Under the pieces are notes generated by a model that was not told the origin of the DNA, searched no databases, and saw only the letters and a program-made list of their open reading frames with translations. A program made the position numbers and the translations under genes. From Flavobacteriales bacterium (GTDB taxonomy: Bacteria > Bacteroidota > Bacteroidia > Flavobacteriales > BACL11), in contig DUAL01000337.1 in the NCBI GenBank assembly GCA_012960835.1, positions 1-9,396 on the forward strand: DNA of 9,396 bases, in the 5' to 3' direction. Below, one piece after another: positions 1-6,967 of this stretch (positions are counted from its first letter, which is position 1; every line of letters starts with the position of its first letter).

Positions 1-1737
1 TACTACAGGCACAGAAGAGTAGCGGATTCTACCAGTTGTGTTTTGGAAGGCTCTTACTGCAAAGTCAATTTCTTCATATTCTTGTTCAATTGCCATCATG
101 AATATCATAGCGATATTTGCCCCAACTGAAAAGTTAGTTCCTTGGTTGGCAATTACCAATCCTTTGTGATTTTTTTCTGCAATCTCAATGGATTTCTGAA
201 TTCCTTCTAACACCTCTCCACCGATAGAATTCATTTTTGTTTTCCATTCCAAGTTTACAATTCCATCACCAATATCGGTAAGGTTACATCCTGAATTGCT
301 CCAAATGGTATTGTTCTCACGAATGTGATCTAAAACAATAAAGTGCTCCATTCCAGCAACTTTCTCTTGTGCTTTTGTTGGAATGTTGTAATAATTTAAA
401 GTTCCGTTTTCGGTTGAGTAAAAAGAAGTAGTGCCTGATTTTACCATATCATACACCCAATCGGCTGCTTTGTATCCTGCCTGTTCCATTTTCTCTACTG
501 TTTTTTCAACATCTAACGCATCCCACATTTGGAACGGACCAACTTCCCAACCAAAACCGGCACAAAGTGCTCTGTCAATTTTGTAAAGGTCGTCAGTTAT
601 TTCAGGAATTCTGTGTGACACATAAGCAAAGGAAGAATAGAAAGATTTGCGGTAAAATTCTCCTGCTTTATCTTTTCCTTTTACAAGAATTTTTAATCTT
701 TTTAATAAATCATCTTCTTGTTTTGCTGCTGCAATAGTTGCGAATTTAGCTCTTTGTTTCGGAGCGTATTCTAAAGTCTTTAAATTAAGAGCTTTAATTA
801 TTCTTTTTCCCTTTACATCTTTTGATTTTTTGTAAAAACCTTGCTTAGTTTTATCTCCTAACCATTTGTTTTCATTCATTTTTGTAATAAAATTAGGTAA
901 TTCAAAATTACCTCTCATTTCATCATCAGGACAATTTTCGTAAACTCCATTTGCAACATGAATTAGTGTGTCCAGACCAACTAAATCACAAGTACGGAAA
1001 GTGGCAGATTTTGGGCGGCCAATAATTGGCCCACTTAAAGAGTCCACTTCCTCCACTGTTAAGTCTAATTCTTTTACTAAGTGAAAAAGAGACATAATAT
1101 TAGCTACTCCAATTCTGTTGGCAATAAATGCAGGAGTATCCTTACAGAGTACCATGTCTTTTCCTAGGAATTTATCTCCATAATTCATTAGGAAATCAAC
1201 AACCTCAGTATCTGTTTTTGAGGTTGGAATAATCTCCAATAACTTCAAATATCTAGGAGGATTGAAAAAGTGGGTTCCACAGAAATGAGCTTTAAAGTCA
1301 TCACCTCTACCATCAATCATACTTTCAATAGGAATTCCTGAAGTGTTGGAAGAAATTAAAGTCCCTTCTTTCCTGAATTTTTCTATTTTTTCAAAAACTT
1401 GTTTTTTAATGTCAAGTCGTTCTACAACTACTTCAATAATCCAATCAACATCTGCAATTTTATACAAATCATCACCCAAATTTCCTGTAGTAATTCTGTT
1501 TATAAACTCCTTGCTATAAATAGGAGAGGGCTTACTTTTTAAGGTGCTTTTTAGGGCATCATTTACAATAGAGTTTCTTATTTTTTTATCTTTTAATTGT
1601 TCATCTGTTAAGTCAAAAGGAACAATATCCAAGAGTAAAACTTTCACTCCAATATTTGCAAAATGACAAGCAATTCGCGATCCCATAATTCCAGAACCAA
1701 TTACTGCTACTTTATTAATGTGTCTATTTTGTTTCAT
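1..1737 (-). CDS. 3-hydroxyacyl-CoA dehydrogenase/enoyl-CoA hydratase, FadN-type (partial, C-terminus outside window)
   Basis: Bifunctional fatty-acid beta-oxidation enzyme: it hydrates trans-2-enoyl-CoA and oxidises the resulting 3-hydroxyacyl-CoA with NAD in the cytoplasm. The reading frame is open for 579 codons from ATG 1737 to the left edge. An N-terminal NAD-binding Rossmann motif is visible (GSGIMG, residues 14-19, with Asp37 at the end of the second strand), then SSNTS (129-133) and the catalytic-His motif THFFNPP (155-161, His156), which define the 3HCDH N domain. Two helical 3HCDH C-like segments follow (about 197-302 and 365-430). A crotonase fold begins near residue 465 with the oxyanion-hole segment NFSVGANI (535-542). 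Dehydrogenase first and hydratase last is the order in Bacillus FadN, opposite to E. coli FadB. FadN-type proteins are about 790-800 residues, so some 200 residues, including the crotonase glutamates, lie outside. The start overlaps the MarR gene by 14 bases, suggesting coupling. In relatives a thiolase and an acyl-CoA dehydrogenase usually follow; I cannot see them here. Confidence 0.93.
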   Translation of the reverse strand, partial: MKQNRHINKVAVIGSGIMGSRIACHFANIGVKVLLLDIVPFDLTDEQLKDKKIRNSIVNDALKSTLKSKPSPIYSKEFINRITTGNLGDDLYKIADVDWIIEVVVERLDIKKQVFEKIEKFRKEGTLISSNTSGIPIESMIDGRGDDFKAHFCGTHFFNPPRYLKLLEIIPTSKTDTEVVDFLMNYGDKFLGKDMVLCKDTPAFIANRIGVANIMSLFHLVKELDLTVEEVDSLSGPIIGRPKSATFRTCDLVGLDTLIHVANGVYENCPDDEMRGNFELPNFITKMNENKWLGDKTKQGFYKKSKDVKGKRIIKALNLKTLEYAPKQRAKFATIAAAKQEDDLLKRLKILVKGKDKAGEFYRKSFYSSFAYVSHRIPEITDDLYKIDRALCAGFGWEVGPFQMWDALDVEKTVEKMEQAGYKAADWVYDMVKSGTTSFYSTENGTLNYYNIPTKAQEKVAGMEHFIVLDHIRENNTIWSNSGCNLTDIGDGIVNLEWKTKMNSIGGEVLEGIQKSIEIAEKNHKGLVIANQGTNFSVGANIAMIFMMAIEQEYEEIDFAVRAFQNTTGRIRYSSVPVV

Positions 1738-2152
1738 CTATAATTTTATTTATTTTTTTCAGGATAGCAAAAAAGGTATCCATTTCTTCTTGTTTAAAAT
1801 GTGACTGAATAGTTTCATTAAATTCTATTACTACTCCCTTTGCAACTTCTCTCCAATCCATACCTAATGGGGTTAAATGGATTACTGCTTTTCGTTTATC
1901 ATTTGGATCTGTTTTTCGCTCAATTACCCCCGCATCTTCTAGTTTGTTTAGTGAGCGAGATAAGGAAGTTGCTTCCATTCCCATACTTGGTCCTAATTGT
2001 GTGGAGGGAGTCCCTTCCGTAATATCGATATTCAATATAATCATCCCCAATGCCATACTTGCCAGGTATTCAGTAGCGGTACGGTTGTACATTTTGGTAA
2101 TGTTGTACCAGGTTTTTCTTATGTTATAATCAATGGTTTCTTCTGGCTCCAT
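1724..2152 (-). CDS. MarR-family transcriptional regulator, probable regulator of fatty-acid degradation
   Basis: Small cytoplasmic DNA-binding protein of 142 residues, the usual MarR length. The winged helix-turn-helix occupies about residues 48-97: TPSTQLGPSMGMEATSLSRS contains the turn and the recognition helix (about 60-74), followed by LNKLEDAGVIERK and a wing with the family signature DPNDKRKAVIHLTPLG (82-97). N- and C-terminal helices (about 8-42 and 100-140) would form the dimer interface. It lies directly upstream of the beta-oxidation gene, overlapping it by 14 bases, and is divergent from the acyl-CoA synthetase. This is the classic position of a local autoregulator, so control of fatty-acid use is inferred, with an acyl-CoA or fatty acid as the likely ligand by analogy. 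The ATG at 2152 is the natural start: a candidate -7 box lies 19 bases upstream and there is no Shine-Dalgarno sequence. Whether it represses or activates cannot be told from sequence. Confidence 0.9.
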   Translation of the reverse strand: MEPEETIDYNIRKTWYNITKMYNRTATEYLASMALGMIILNIDITEGTPSTQLGPSMGMEATSLSRSLNKLEDAGVIERKTDPNDKRKAVIHLTPLGMDWREVAKGVVIEFNETIQSHFKQEEMDTFFAILKKINKIIDETK

Positions 2153-2253
2153 ATTTTAATTATTTAGTTCACGAAAGTATAAAAATATACTATGCACGCA
2201 TAATAAAATATAAAATATTTTTCTTTTATCTTTAGCCCATAAAATTTAGAAGA
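2153..2253. promoter_or_regulatory. Divergent promoter region between MarR gene and acyl-CoA synthetase gene
   Basis: This 101-base, very AT-rich gap must carry both outward promoters. On the minus strand, TACTTTCG (2179 to 2172) matches the Bacteroidota -7 consensus TAnnTTTG at all but one base, and TATG (2202 to 2199) sits exactly 19 bases upstream, where TTTG is expected at -33. It is 19 bases from the MarR start codon. On the plus strand, TATCTTTA (2227-2234) also matches TAnnTTTG except at the last base and lies 19 bases before the synthetase ATG, but no convincing -33 box precedes it. The consensus comes from knowledge of Bacteroidota sigma factors; the assignments are by eye. Confidence 0.5.
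2177..2202. promoter_or_regulatory. Two abutting inverted repeats, candidate MarR operator
   Basis: Two perfect inverted repeats lie back to back. The first is GTATA-AAAA-TATAC (2177-2190) and the second is TATGC-AC-GCATA (2191-2202). The second extends imperfectly outward (A2189/T2204, T2188/A2205, T2186/A2207 also pair). The pair covers the stretch from the candidate -33 to the candidate -7 element of the MarR promoter, so a bound dimer would block autotranscription, and it lies about 50 bases upstream of the synthetase start. MarR proteins usually bind palindromes of about this size. Assignment to this particular regulator is inference. Confidence 0.5.
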
Positions 2254-3885
2254 ATGAAATATCTATCTCCACTTGAAATGCTCTATAAATGGGAGCAAGA
2301 AAAAGCAAATGAAATTTATTTAAGTCAACCTATTGATGGGGTTTGGCACAATTGGACTTGGGCAGAAGCAGGACAAGAAGTTAGGAAGATGGCTGCTTAT
2401 TTAAAATCCTTGGATTTGCCAGCAAATAGCAAGATTAGTTTGCTTTCTAAAAACTGTGCGCATTGGATAATGACAGATTTTGCCATTATGATGTCCGGGC
2501 ATACTTCAGTGCCTTTGTATCCGAATTTGAGTGCTGATACTTTAGGCAAGATTTTGTTGCACAGTGAAACTAAATTATTGTTTGTAGGGAAGTTGGATAA
2601 TTTTGAAACCATGCAGCCGGGAATCCCTACCGATATGCCTTGCATTACTTATCCTTTTTATAGTGAAAATTACCCGAAATGGGATGATTTAACAAAAGAG
2701 ATAACGCCACTTAGCGAAAATGTAATAAGAGGAGAAAAAGAAATAGCAACTATTATTTATACTTCAGGAACAACAGGAGATCCAAAAGGAGTGATGCATA
2801 AATTTTATAATTTCTCATTTGCAACAACAAATGCTGTAAATGCTTTGCCTTTAAAGGATGAATCTTTCTTTTCGTACTTGCCGCTATGTCATATTGCAGA
2901 ACGATTGTTGGTGATGATGGGCAGTTTGTATGCTGGGGGAAAAGTGTCTTTTGCGGAGAGTTTGGATACTTTTGCAGCTAACTTATCAGAAGCATCTCCA
3001 ACCGTATTTTTAGGTGTTCCTAGAATTTGGACAAAATTTCAACAAGGAATTTTAAAGAAATTACCGCAAAAGAAACTGAATATATTATTGAGCATTCCAA
3101 TTATTTCAACTTTAATAAAAAAGAAAATACAAAAAGGATTAGGACTTAGTAAAGCAAGAAACATTTTTACTGGTGCAGCACCAACTCCTATGGCTTTAAT
3201 CAAATGGTTTGCTCGTTTAGGCATCAATATTCAAGAGGCCTACGCCATGACCGAGAACACTTGTTATTCGCATGTGAGTTATAGCGATAAAATAAGAATT
3301 GGTTCAGTCGGGCAGGCATTACCTCTATGTGATGTAAAATTATCTCACCAAAACGAGATTTTGATAAAACATGATGCGCTTATGGATGGTTATTATAAGG
3401 ATCAAGACGAAACCAATAAAACGATTATTGATGGTTGGTTGCACACAGGGGATGAGGGGGTAATTGATGCAGATGGCTTTTTGAAAATTACAGGTAGAGT
3501 AAAAGATTTATTCAAAACGAGCAAAGGAAAATATGTTGCGCCTTCACCTATTGAGATGAAGCTTTCAGCCAATAAAAATATTGAACAGGTGTGTGTGGTT
3601 GGGACTGAAATTCCTCAGCCAATTGCAATAATTGTGCTCTCAGAAAGAGGAAAGGAAAAAGTAGAAGCGGATTTAATTGCAAGTTTGGAAACCACTTTGG
3701 AGGTGGTAAATCCAAAACTAGATAGTCATGAAAAAATTCACAATATTATTGTAGTAAAAGAAGATTGGACAGTGGAAAATAAACTCTTAACCCCAACTAT
3801 GAAAATTAAGCGTAATGCAATTGAGAAATTATATAATGCTAATTATAAAGCTTGGTATGAAGGGGAGAGAATAATTATGGATTAA
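2254..3885 (+). CDS. Long-chain acyl-CoA synthetase (AMP-forming fatty-acid-CoA ligase)
   Basis: Activates fatty acids with ATP and coenzyme A to acyl-CoA plus AMP, the entry step to beta-oxidation. The 543-residue protein shows the ANL-superfamily motifs in order: phosphate-binding loop YTSGTTGDPKG (169-179); GVPRIWTKFQ (254-263), typical of the long-chain acyl-CoA synthetase group; TGAAPTP (306-312); the adenine-site motif EAYAMTEN (328-335); WLHTGDEG (395-402); hinge GRVKD (414-418); and the C-terminal catalytic-lysine region LTPTMKIKR (512-520, probable lysine 517). No signal peptide or membrane span is evident. It is somewhat shorter than the roughly 590-600 residues common for bacterial long-chain synthetases, mainly in the linker before TGAAP, and no motif is lost. 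Divergence from the MarR/beta-oxidation pair supports fatty acids as substrate; exact chain length is unknown. ATG 2254 follows a candidate -7 box by 19 bases. The 3' end overlaps the convergent channel gene by 11 bases. Confidence 0.92.
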   Translation: MKYLSPLEMLYKWEQEKANEIYLSQPIDGVWHNWTWAEAGQEVRKMAAYLKSLDLPANSKISLLSKNCAHWIMTDFAIMMSGHTSVPLYPNLSADTLGKILLHSETKLLFVGKLDNFETMQPGIPTDMPCITYPFYSENYPKWDDLTKEITPLSENVIRGEKEIATIIYTSGTTGDPKGVMHKFYNFSFATTNAVNALPLKDESFFSYLPLCHIAERLLVMMGSLYAGGKVSFAESLDTFAANLSEASPTVFLGVPRIWTKFQQGILKKLPQKKLNILLSIPIISTLIKKKIQKGLGLSKARNIFTGAAPTPMALIKWFARLGINIQEAYAMTENTCYSHVSYSDKIRIGSVGQALPLCDVKLSHQNEILIKHDALMDGYYKDQDETNKTIIDGWLHTGDEGVIDADGFLKITGRVKDLFKTSKGKYVAPSPIEMKLSANKNIEQVCVVGTEIPQPIAIIVLSERGKEKVEADLIASLETTLEVVNPKLDSHEKIHNIIVVKEDWTVENKLLTPTMKIKRNAIEKLYNANYKAWYEGERIIMD

Positions 3886-4702
3886 GTTCTGTTCCACATT
3901 TTTTACAAAATTTAGCATCTACTTCATGTCCTTCTGTGGTGCAATCTGGGCAAGCTTGGGTGCTTACCTTTTCCCTTTTTTTTCTGGAAAATTCTGCCGT
4001 TACAATACCTGTTGGAACAGCAATTATACCATACCCTAGGATCATTATGAATGATGCAACTACTTTTCCAAATGCCGTGGCTGGGAAAACATCTCCATAA
4101 CCAACAGTAGTAAGTGTAACTATTGCCCAATAAATTGAGTTTGGAATATTATCAAAACCATTTGTATCAGAACTACCTTCAATAATATACATTAATGTCC
4201 CTAGTACAATCACTAATATCATTACTGAAAGTAAAAAAACGACAATTTTTGGACGAGAAGATCTTAAAGCTATCTGCATTGTATGTGCTCCACGTAAGTA
4301 GTGAGATAGTTTAAAAACTCTAAAAACCCTAATCAGTCTTATTGATCTAACAACAGTAAAAAAATGCGCTGCTGGAAAAATAAATATTAAATAAGTGGGA
4401 ATAACAGCTAGTAAATCTATTATACCCATAAATGAGAATATATATTTCAATGGCTTATTAACGGCATAAATACGTAAGAAATATTCAATGGTAAAAAGAA
4501 TGGTTACAATCCATTCAAATATACGGAGAATATCTCCATACTGTTGATGAATAGAATCGATACTTTCTAGCATTACAGCTACCACACTCGATACAATTGT
4601 GATGAGTAAAACAATATCAAAAAGCTTGCCGTAAAAAGTGTCAGCTTCAAAAATAATTTCGTGAATTTTATGCCTGAATGAGTTGGTATTATTATTTTCC
4701 AT
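3875..4702 (-). CDS. Voltage-gated-type potassium channel (6 TM) with C-terminal zinc ribbon
   Basis: Inner-membrane ion channel subunit of 275 residues, expected to form a tetramer. Six hydrophobic segments are visible: S1 about 27-45, S2 62-80 (with Glu73 and Arg77), S3 88-107 (Asp96), S4 115-132, S5 152-174 and S6 209-236. S4 carries a charge at every third position (Arg119, 122, 125, 128, Lys131 in RSIRLIRVFRVFK), the mark of a voltage sensor. The pore loop ends in the potassium selectivity filter TVGYGD (199-204). The C-terminal tail has no RCK or cyclic-nucleotide domain; it holds CPDC (251-254) and CKKC (266-269), a four-cysteine zinc ribbon. It is the third gene of a minus-strand operon, starting 9 bases after the peptidase stop, and overlaps the synthetase 3' end by 11 bases. 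Potassium selectivity rests on the filter; voltage gating is inferred from S4. Confidence 0.93.
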   Translation of the reverse strand: MENNNTNSFRHKIHEIIFEADTFYGKLFDIVLLITIVSSVVAVMLESIDSIHQQYGDILRIFEWIVTILFTIEYFLRIYAVNKPLKYIFSFMGIIDLLAVIPTYLIFIFPAAHFFTVVRSIRLIRVFRVFKLSHYLRGAHTMQIALRSSRPKIVVFLLSVMILVIVLGTLMYIIEGSSDTNGFDNIPNSIYWAIVTLTTVGYGDVFPATAFGKVVASFIMILGYGIIAVPTGIVTAEFSRKKREKVSTQACPDCTTEGHEVDAKFCKKCGTELNP

Positions 4703-4711
4703 AAGAATAAT

Positions 4712-6433
4712 TTAATCTAATTTGGATAATTCATCTTTGATAAAATCTACCAATTCTTTTACATAATCAGCAGAAAAATCAAACTTAATTCCTGCCGTTT
4801 CATAAATTTCAGAAATACTTTTAGTATAACCCAATTTCAGTGCTGCAATATAATTGTCTAATCCTTGTTCACCCAATTGTTTGTAAGAACGCCATATAGC
4901 AATTGCGCCTAATTGCGCCATGCCGTATTCAATATAGTAGAAGGGAACTTCATAAAGGTGCAATTGTCTTTGCCAAAGGTTGGCATGTACGCTTTCATTT
5001 CCTTTCCAATCAATTATTTGATTACCAAGTTTTGCAGAAATTTCTAGCCACTTTTCTTTCCTTTGCTGTGCAGTGTGTTTATTGGTGTAAATCCAATGTT
5101 GGAATTTGTCGATAGAGGCAACCCAAGGCAAAGTTTCCAATGCTTTTTCCAACTGCTCCAATTTTGCTCTTCTCAATTCTTTATCATCAGAATAAAATAC
5201 ATCCCAATTATCCATAGATATTAGTTCCATGGACATGGACGCTAATTCAGCAACTTCTGATGGAGTGGATTTAAATTCAGTCATGGCTAAATCTCTACTC
5301 AAAAAAGAGTGAACAGCATGACCACCTTCATGAACCATAGTTACTAAATCCCTTTGAGAACCTACTGCATTCATATAGATAAAAGGAACGCCTATTTCAT
5401 AAAGTGGGTACATAAAACCTCCCGGAGCTTTCCCATTTTTTGATTCTAAATCCAAATGCTTCATTGCTTTCATAGTGGAAAGACACTCGCCAAAATAAGG
5501 TCTTAACCTATTGAAACATTCTACTGATAAATCAGTCAGCTGAGTTCCTCCTTCAAATGGTTTTAAAGGTGCAAGACCATCAACATCAACAGCTGTGTCC
5601 CAAGGTTTGTATGAAGTATATCCTAATTTATCTTTTCTTTTTTGTTCGAATGAATTGATAATAGGAACGATTTCTTGTGCAATAGCATCATGGAAATTAA
5701 AGCAATCTTTAGGGGTGTAATCAAAACGTCCCATAGCTGCAAACATATAATCACGATAATTATCAAAGCCAGCATTTTTCGCAATTTGTTGTCTTAAAGC
5801 AATTAGTTCATCAAATAAATCATCCAATGCTTTTTCGTCTTGCAATCGTCTAGTATTGATTTTATTGTAGACCTCTTCTCTTTTTACTCTATCCGTACTT
5901 TTTAATAATTGTGCGGCTTTTTGCATGGTCAATTTCTCACCATTTACCTCTATTGACATCTTTGCAGAAATAGCACCATATTCTTGTTGCTTTTGTTCCA
6001 TTGTAGTAAATAAAGGAATGTTTTCTTCATGGAAGATTTCAATTTTCTTGTTTACACTTCTTAAATAGATACGGTATTTTTCCCTCTCTAAATCTTTTAG
6101 AAAAGGACTCTCTACTAACTTTAGATTTAATTTATGAGAATAAGGAGCAGTTTTTGGTGCAATTTCTTTAATCCAAAACGAAAATCGTTCTCCCAATTTT
6201 TTATCAGTAGTATCAATATTCATTTTGATGTAACGCCAAGCCATATCCTCTTCCAAAACGGCTTCCAGTTCAGAACGGTCTAACATCCATTGTTCTAAAT
6301 CAGTAGCAGAAGCAATTTTTCTTTCTACTAAATTATCAAACAGGGATTTTATCTTTCCCCAAGAATCAATTACTAAATTTTCAGAAACAAATTTCCTTTT
6401 TGGGCGTGTTGGTATTGCAATAGTAGTTTGCAT
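4712..6433 (-). CDS. M3-family oligoendopeptidase (PepF-like zinc metallopeptidase)
   Basis: Cytoplasmic zinc metallopeptidase of the M3 (thimet/oligoendopeptidase F) family, which cleaves short peptides released by protein turnover or taken up from outside. The 573-residue protein is a normal length for bacterial M3B oligopeptidases. The catalytic motif is MVHEGGHAVHSFLS: His368, Glu369 and His372 form HExxH, and Glu393 in TPSEVAELAS is the expected third zinc ligand. Downstream, HLYEVPFYYIEYGMAQLGAI (492-511) is the conserved substrate-binding segment rich in His and Tyr typical of the family. The N-terminal half is helical and charged, as in M3 lids, and there is no signal peptide. The gene starts 2 bases after the DUF5606 stop and ends 9 bases before the channel gene, so all three are probably one transcript. 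A specific physiological substrate cannot be inferred. Confidence 0.93.
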   Translation of the reverse strand: MQTTIAIPTRPKRKFVSENLVIDSWGKIKSLFDNLVERKIASATDLEQWMLDRSELEAVLEEDMAWRYIKMNIDTTDKKLGERFSFWIKEIAPKTAPYSHKLNLKLVESPFLKDLEREKYRIYLRSVNKKIEIFHEENIPLFTTMEQKQQEYGAISAKMSIEVNGEKLTMQKAAQLLKSTDRVKREEVYNKINTRRLQDEKALDDLFDELIALRQQIAKNAGFDNYRDYMFAAMGRFDYTPKDCFNFHDAIAQEIVPIINSFEQKRKDKLGYTSYKPWDTAVDVDGLAPLKPFEGGTQLTDLSVECFNRLRPYFGECLSTMKAMKHLDLESKNGKAPGGFMYPLYEIGVPFIYMNAVGSQRDLVTMVHEGGHAVHSFLSRDLAMTEFKSTPSEVAELASMSMELISMDNWDVFYSDDKELRRAKLEQLEKALETLPWVASIDKFQHWIYTNKHTAQQRKEKWLEISAKLGNQIIDWKGNESVHANLWQRQLHLYEVPFYYIEYGMAQLGAIAIWRSYKQLGEQGLDNYIAALKLGYTKSISEIYETAGIKFDFSADYVKELVDFIKDELSKLD

Positions 6434-6435
6434 AA

Positions 6436-6870
6436 TTATACTTTTTCAGTAGTTTCTTTCTTTTTCGGAGTTTTCTTTTCTGCTTTTGGCAACTCAATTA
6501 AACCAGCAGTTTGCAAGGCATTATACCACTGAATTACTTTTTTAATGTCAGAAATATACACCCTCTCTTCATCATAATTAGGTAAAATTTCTTCAAAGTA
6601 ATTGATTAACTCTTCTTTTGAAACTTTATGGTCTATGCTTTGCTTTGCATTTTCTTTTTTGGAAATAGTGTCAAAAATTTCCGACAATGGAGTTGTGTCT
6701 TCCAAGGTATAAATACCAATTTCCTCCAAAGTATTTGCTTGATATCGTGCTGTAATTGGCATTCTTTTTTTATCGGTTAAACTTTCTACTATTACCGCAT
6801 TATTCCCCTGCGATATTACTTTAAATAGCCCAGCTTTTCCTGTAATTGCAATAATTCCTTCTAAATTCAT
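6436..6870 (-). CDS. DUF5606 domain-containing protein
   Basis: Conserved Bacteroidota protein of unknown function, 144 residues from ATG 6870. The N-terminal 70 residues carry the family pattern: MNLEGIIAITGKAGLFKVIS, then AVIVESLTDKKRMPIT and LEEIGIYTLEDTTPLSEIF, compatible with a small beta-rich SH3-like fold followed by helices (about 84-125). The tail after about residue 128 is lysine/glutamate-rich and probably disordered. No signal peptide is present, so it is likely cytoplasmic. A longer frame from TTG 6891 exists, but it would start inside the candidate promoter and adds residues not typical of the family, so ATG 6870 is preferred. It is the first gene of the operon, 2 bases from the peptidase. 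From memory, homologues often sit near peptide deformylase and mazG genes; that setting is absent here. Molecular function is unknown. Confidence 0.85.
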   Translation of the reverse strand: MNLEGIIAITGKAGLFKVISQGNNAVIVESLTDKKRMPITARYQANTLEEIGIYTLEDTTPLSEIFDTISKKENAKQSIDHKVSKEELINYFEEILPNYDEERVYISDIKKVIQWYNALQTAGLIELPKAEKKTPKKKETTEKV

Positions 6871-6888
6871 TTTATTTTTTTTAATGTG

Positions 6889-6896
6889 CAAATTTA
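6889..6896 (-). promoter_or_regulatory. Candidate -7 promoter box for the DUF5606-peptidase-channel operon
   Basis: Read on the minus strand, TAAATTTG is an exact match to the Bacteroidota -7 consensus TAnnTTTG and ends 18 bases before ATG 6870. This would give a leader of only about a dozen A-rich bases. The -33 position, 19 bases further upstream, reads ACTT and is a poor match to TTTG, so the box is supported by its own match and its placement only. Confidence 0.5.
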
Positions 6897-6945
6897 CATT
6901 TTTTTAAGATTAAAGAAGTAAAAAGCTGATTAGTAATAAAAATTG

Positions 6946-6953
6946 TATTATTG
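6946..6953 (+). promoter_or_regulatory. Weak candidate -7 box for the UMF1-cytochrome-YceI-DUF5777 operon
   Basis: TATTATTG differs from TAnnTTTG by one base and lies 14 bases before ATG 6968. No -33 element is recognisable at the expected spacing. The 97-base gap 6871-6967 must hold the promoters of both divergent operons, and this is the best plus-strand candidate in it, but in such AT-rich DNA a chance match is quite possible. Confidence 0.3.
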
Positions 6954-6967
6954 ACTTTTATAATTTT

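Noticed and set aside
1840..2129. Plus-strand open frames of about 60 residues opposite the MarR gene.
   Set aside because: They are antisense shadows without family motifs or start context; the minus-strand gene explains the region.
2212..2221. Perfect palindrome AAAATATTTT in the divergent promoter gap.
   Set aside because: It is pure A/T in an A/T-rich gap and easily arises by chance; it was not called as an operator.
4899..4920. Short tandem repeat, two near-identical copies of AATTGCGCC(T/A).
   Set aside because: It lies inside the peptidase gene and encodes the conserved segment MAQLGAIAI; repeated Ala/Ile codons explain it.
5217..5246. CCATGGACATGGAC-like repeats with a possible hairpin.
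   Set aside because: These are codons for the Ser-Met-Ser-Met-Glu stretch of the M3 core, conserved at the protein level.
6871..6891. Seven-residue N-terminal extension of the DUF5606 gene from TTG 6891.
   Set aside because: The TTG is part of the candidate -7 box TAAATTTG, and family members begin at the MNLE segment; ATG 6870 is better.
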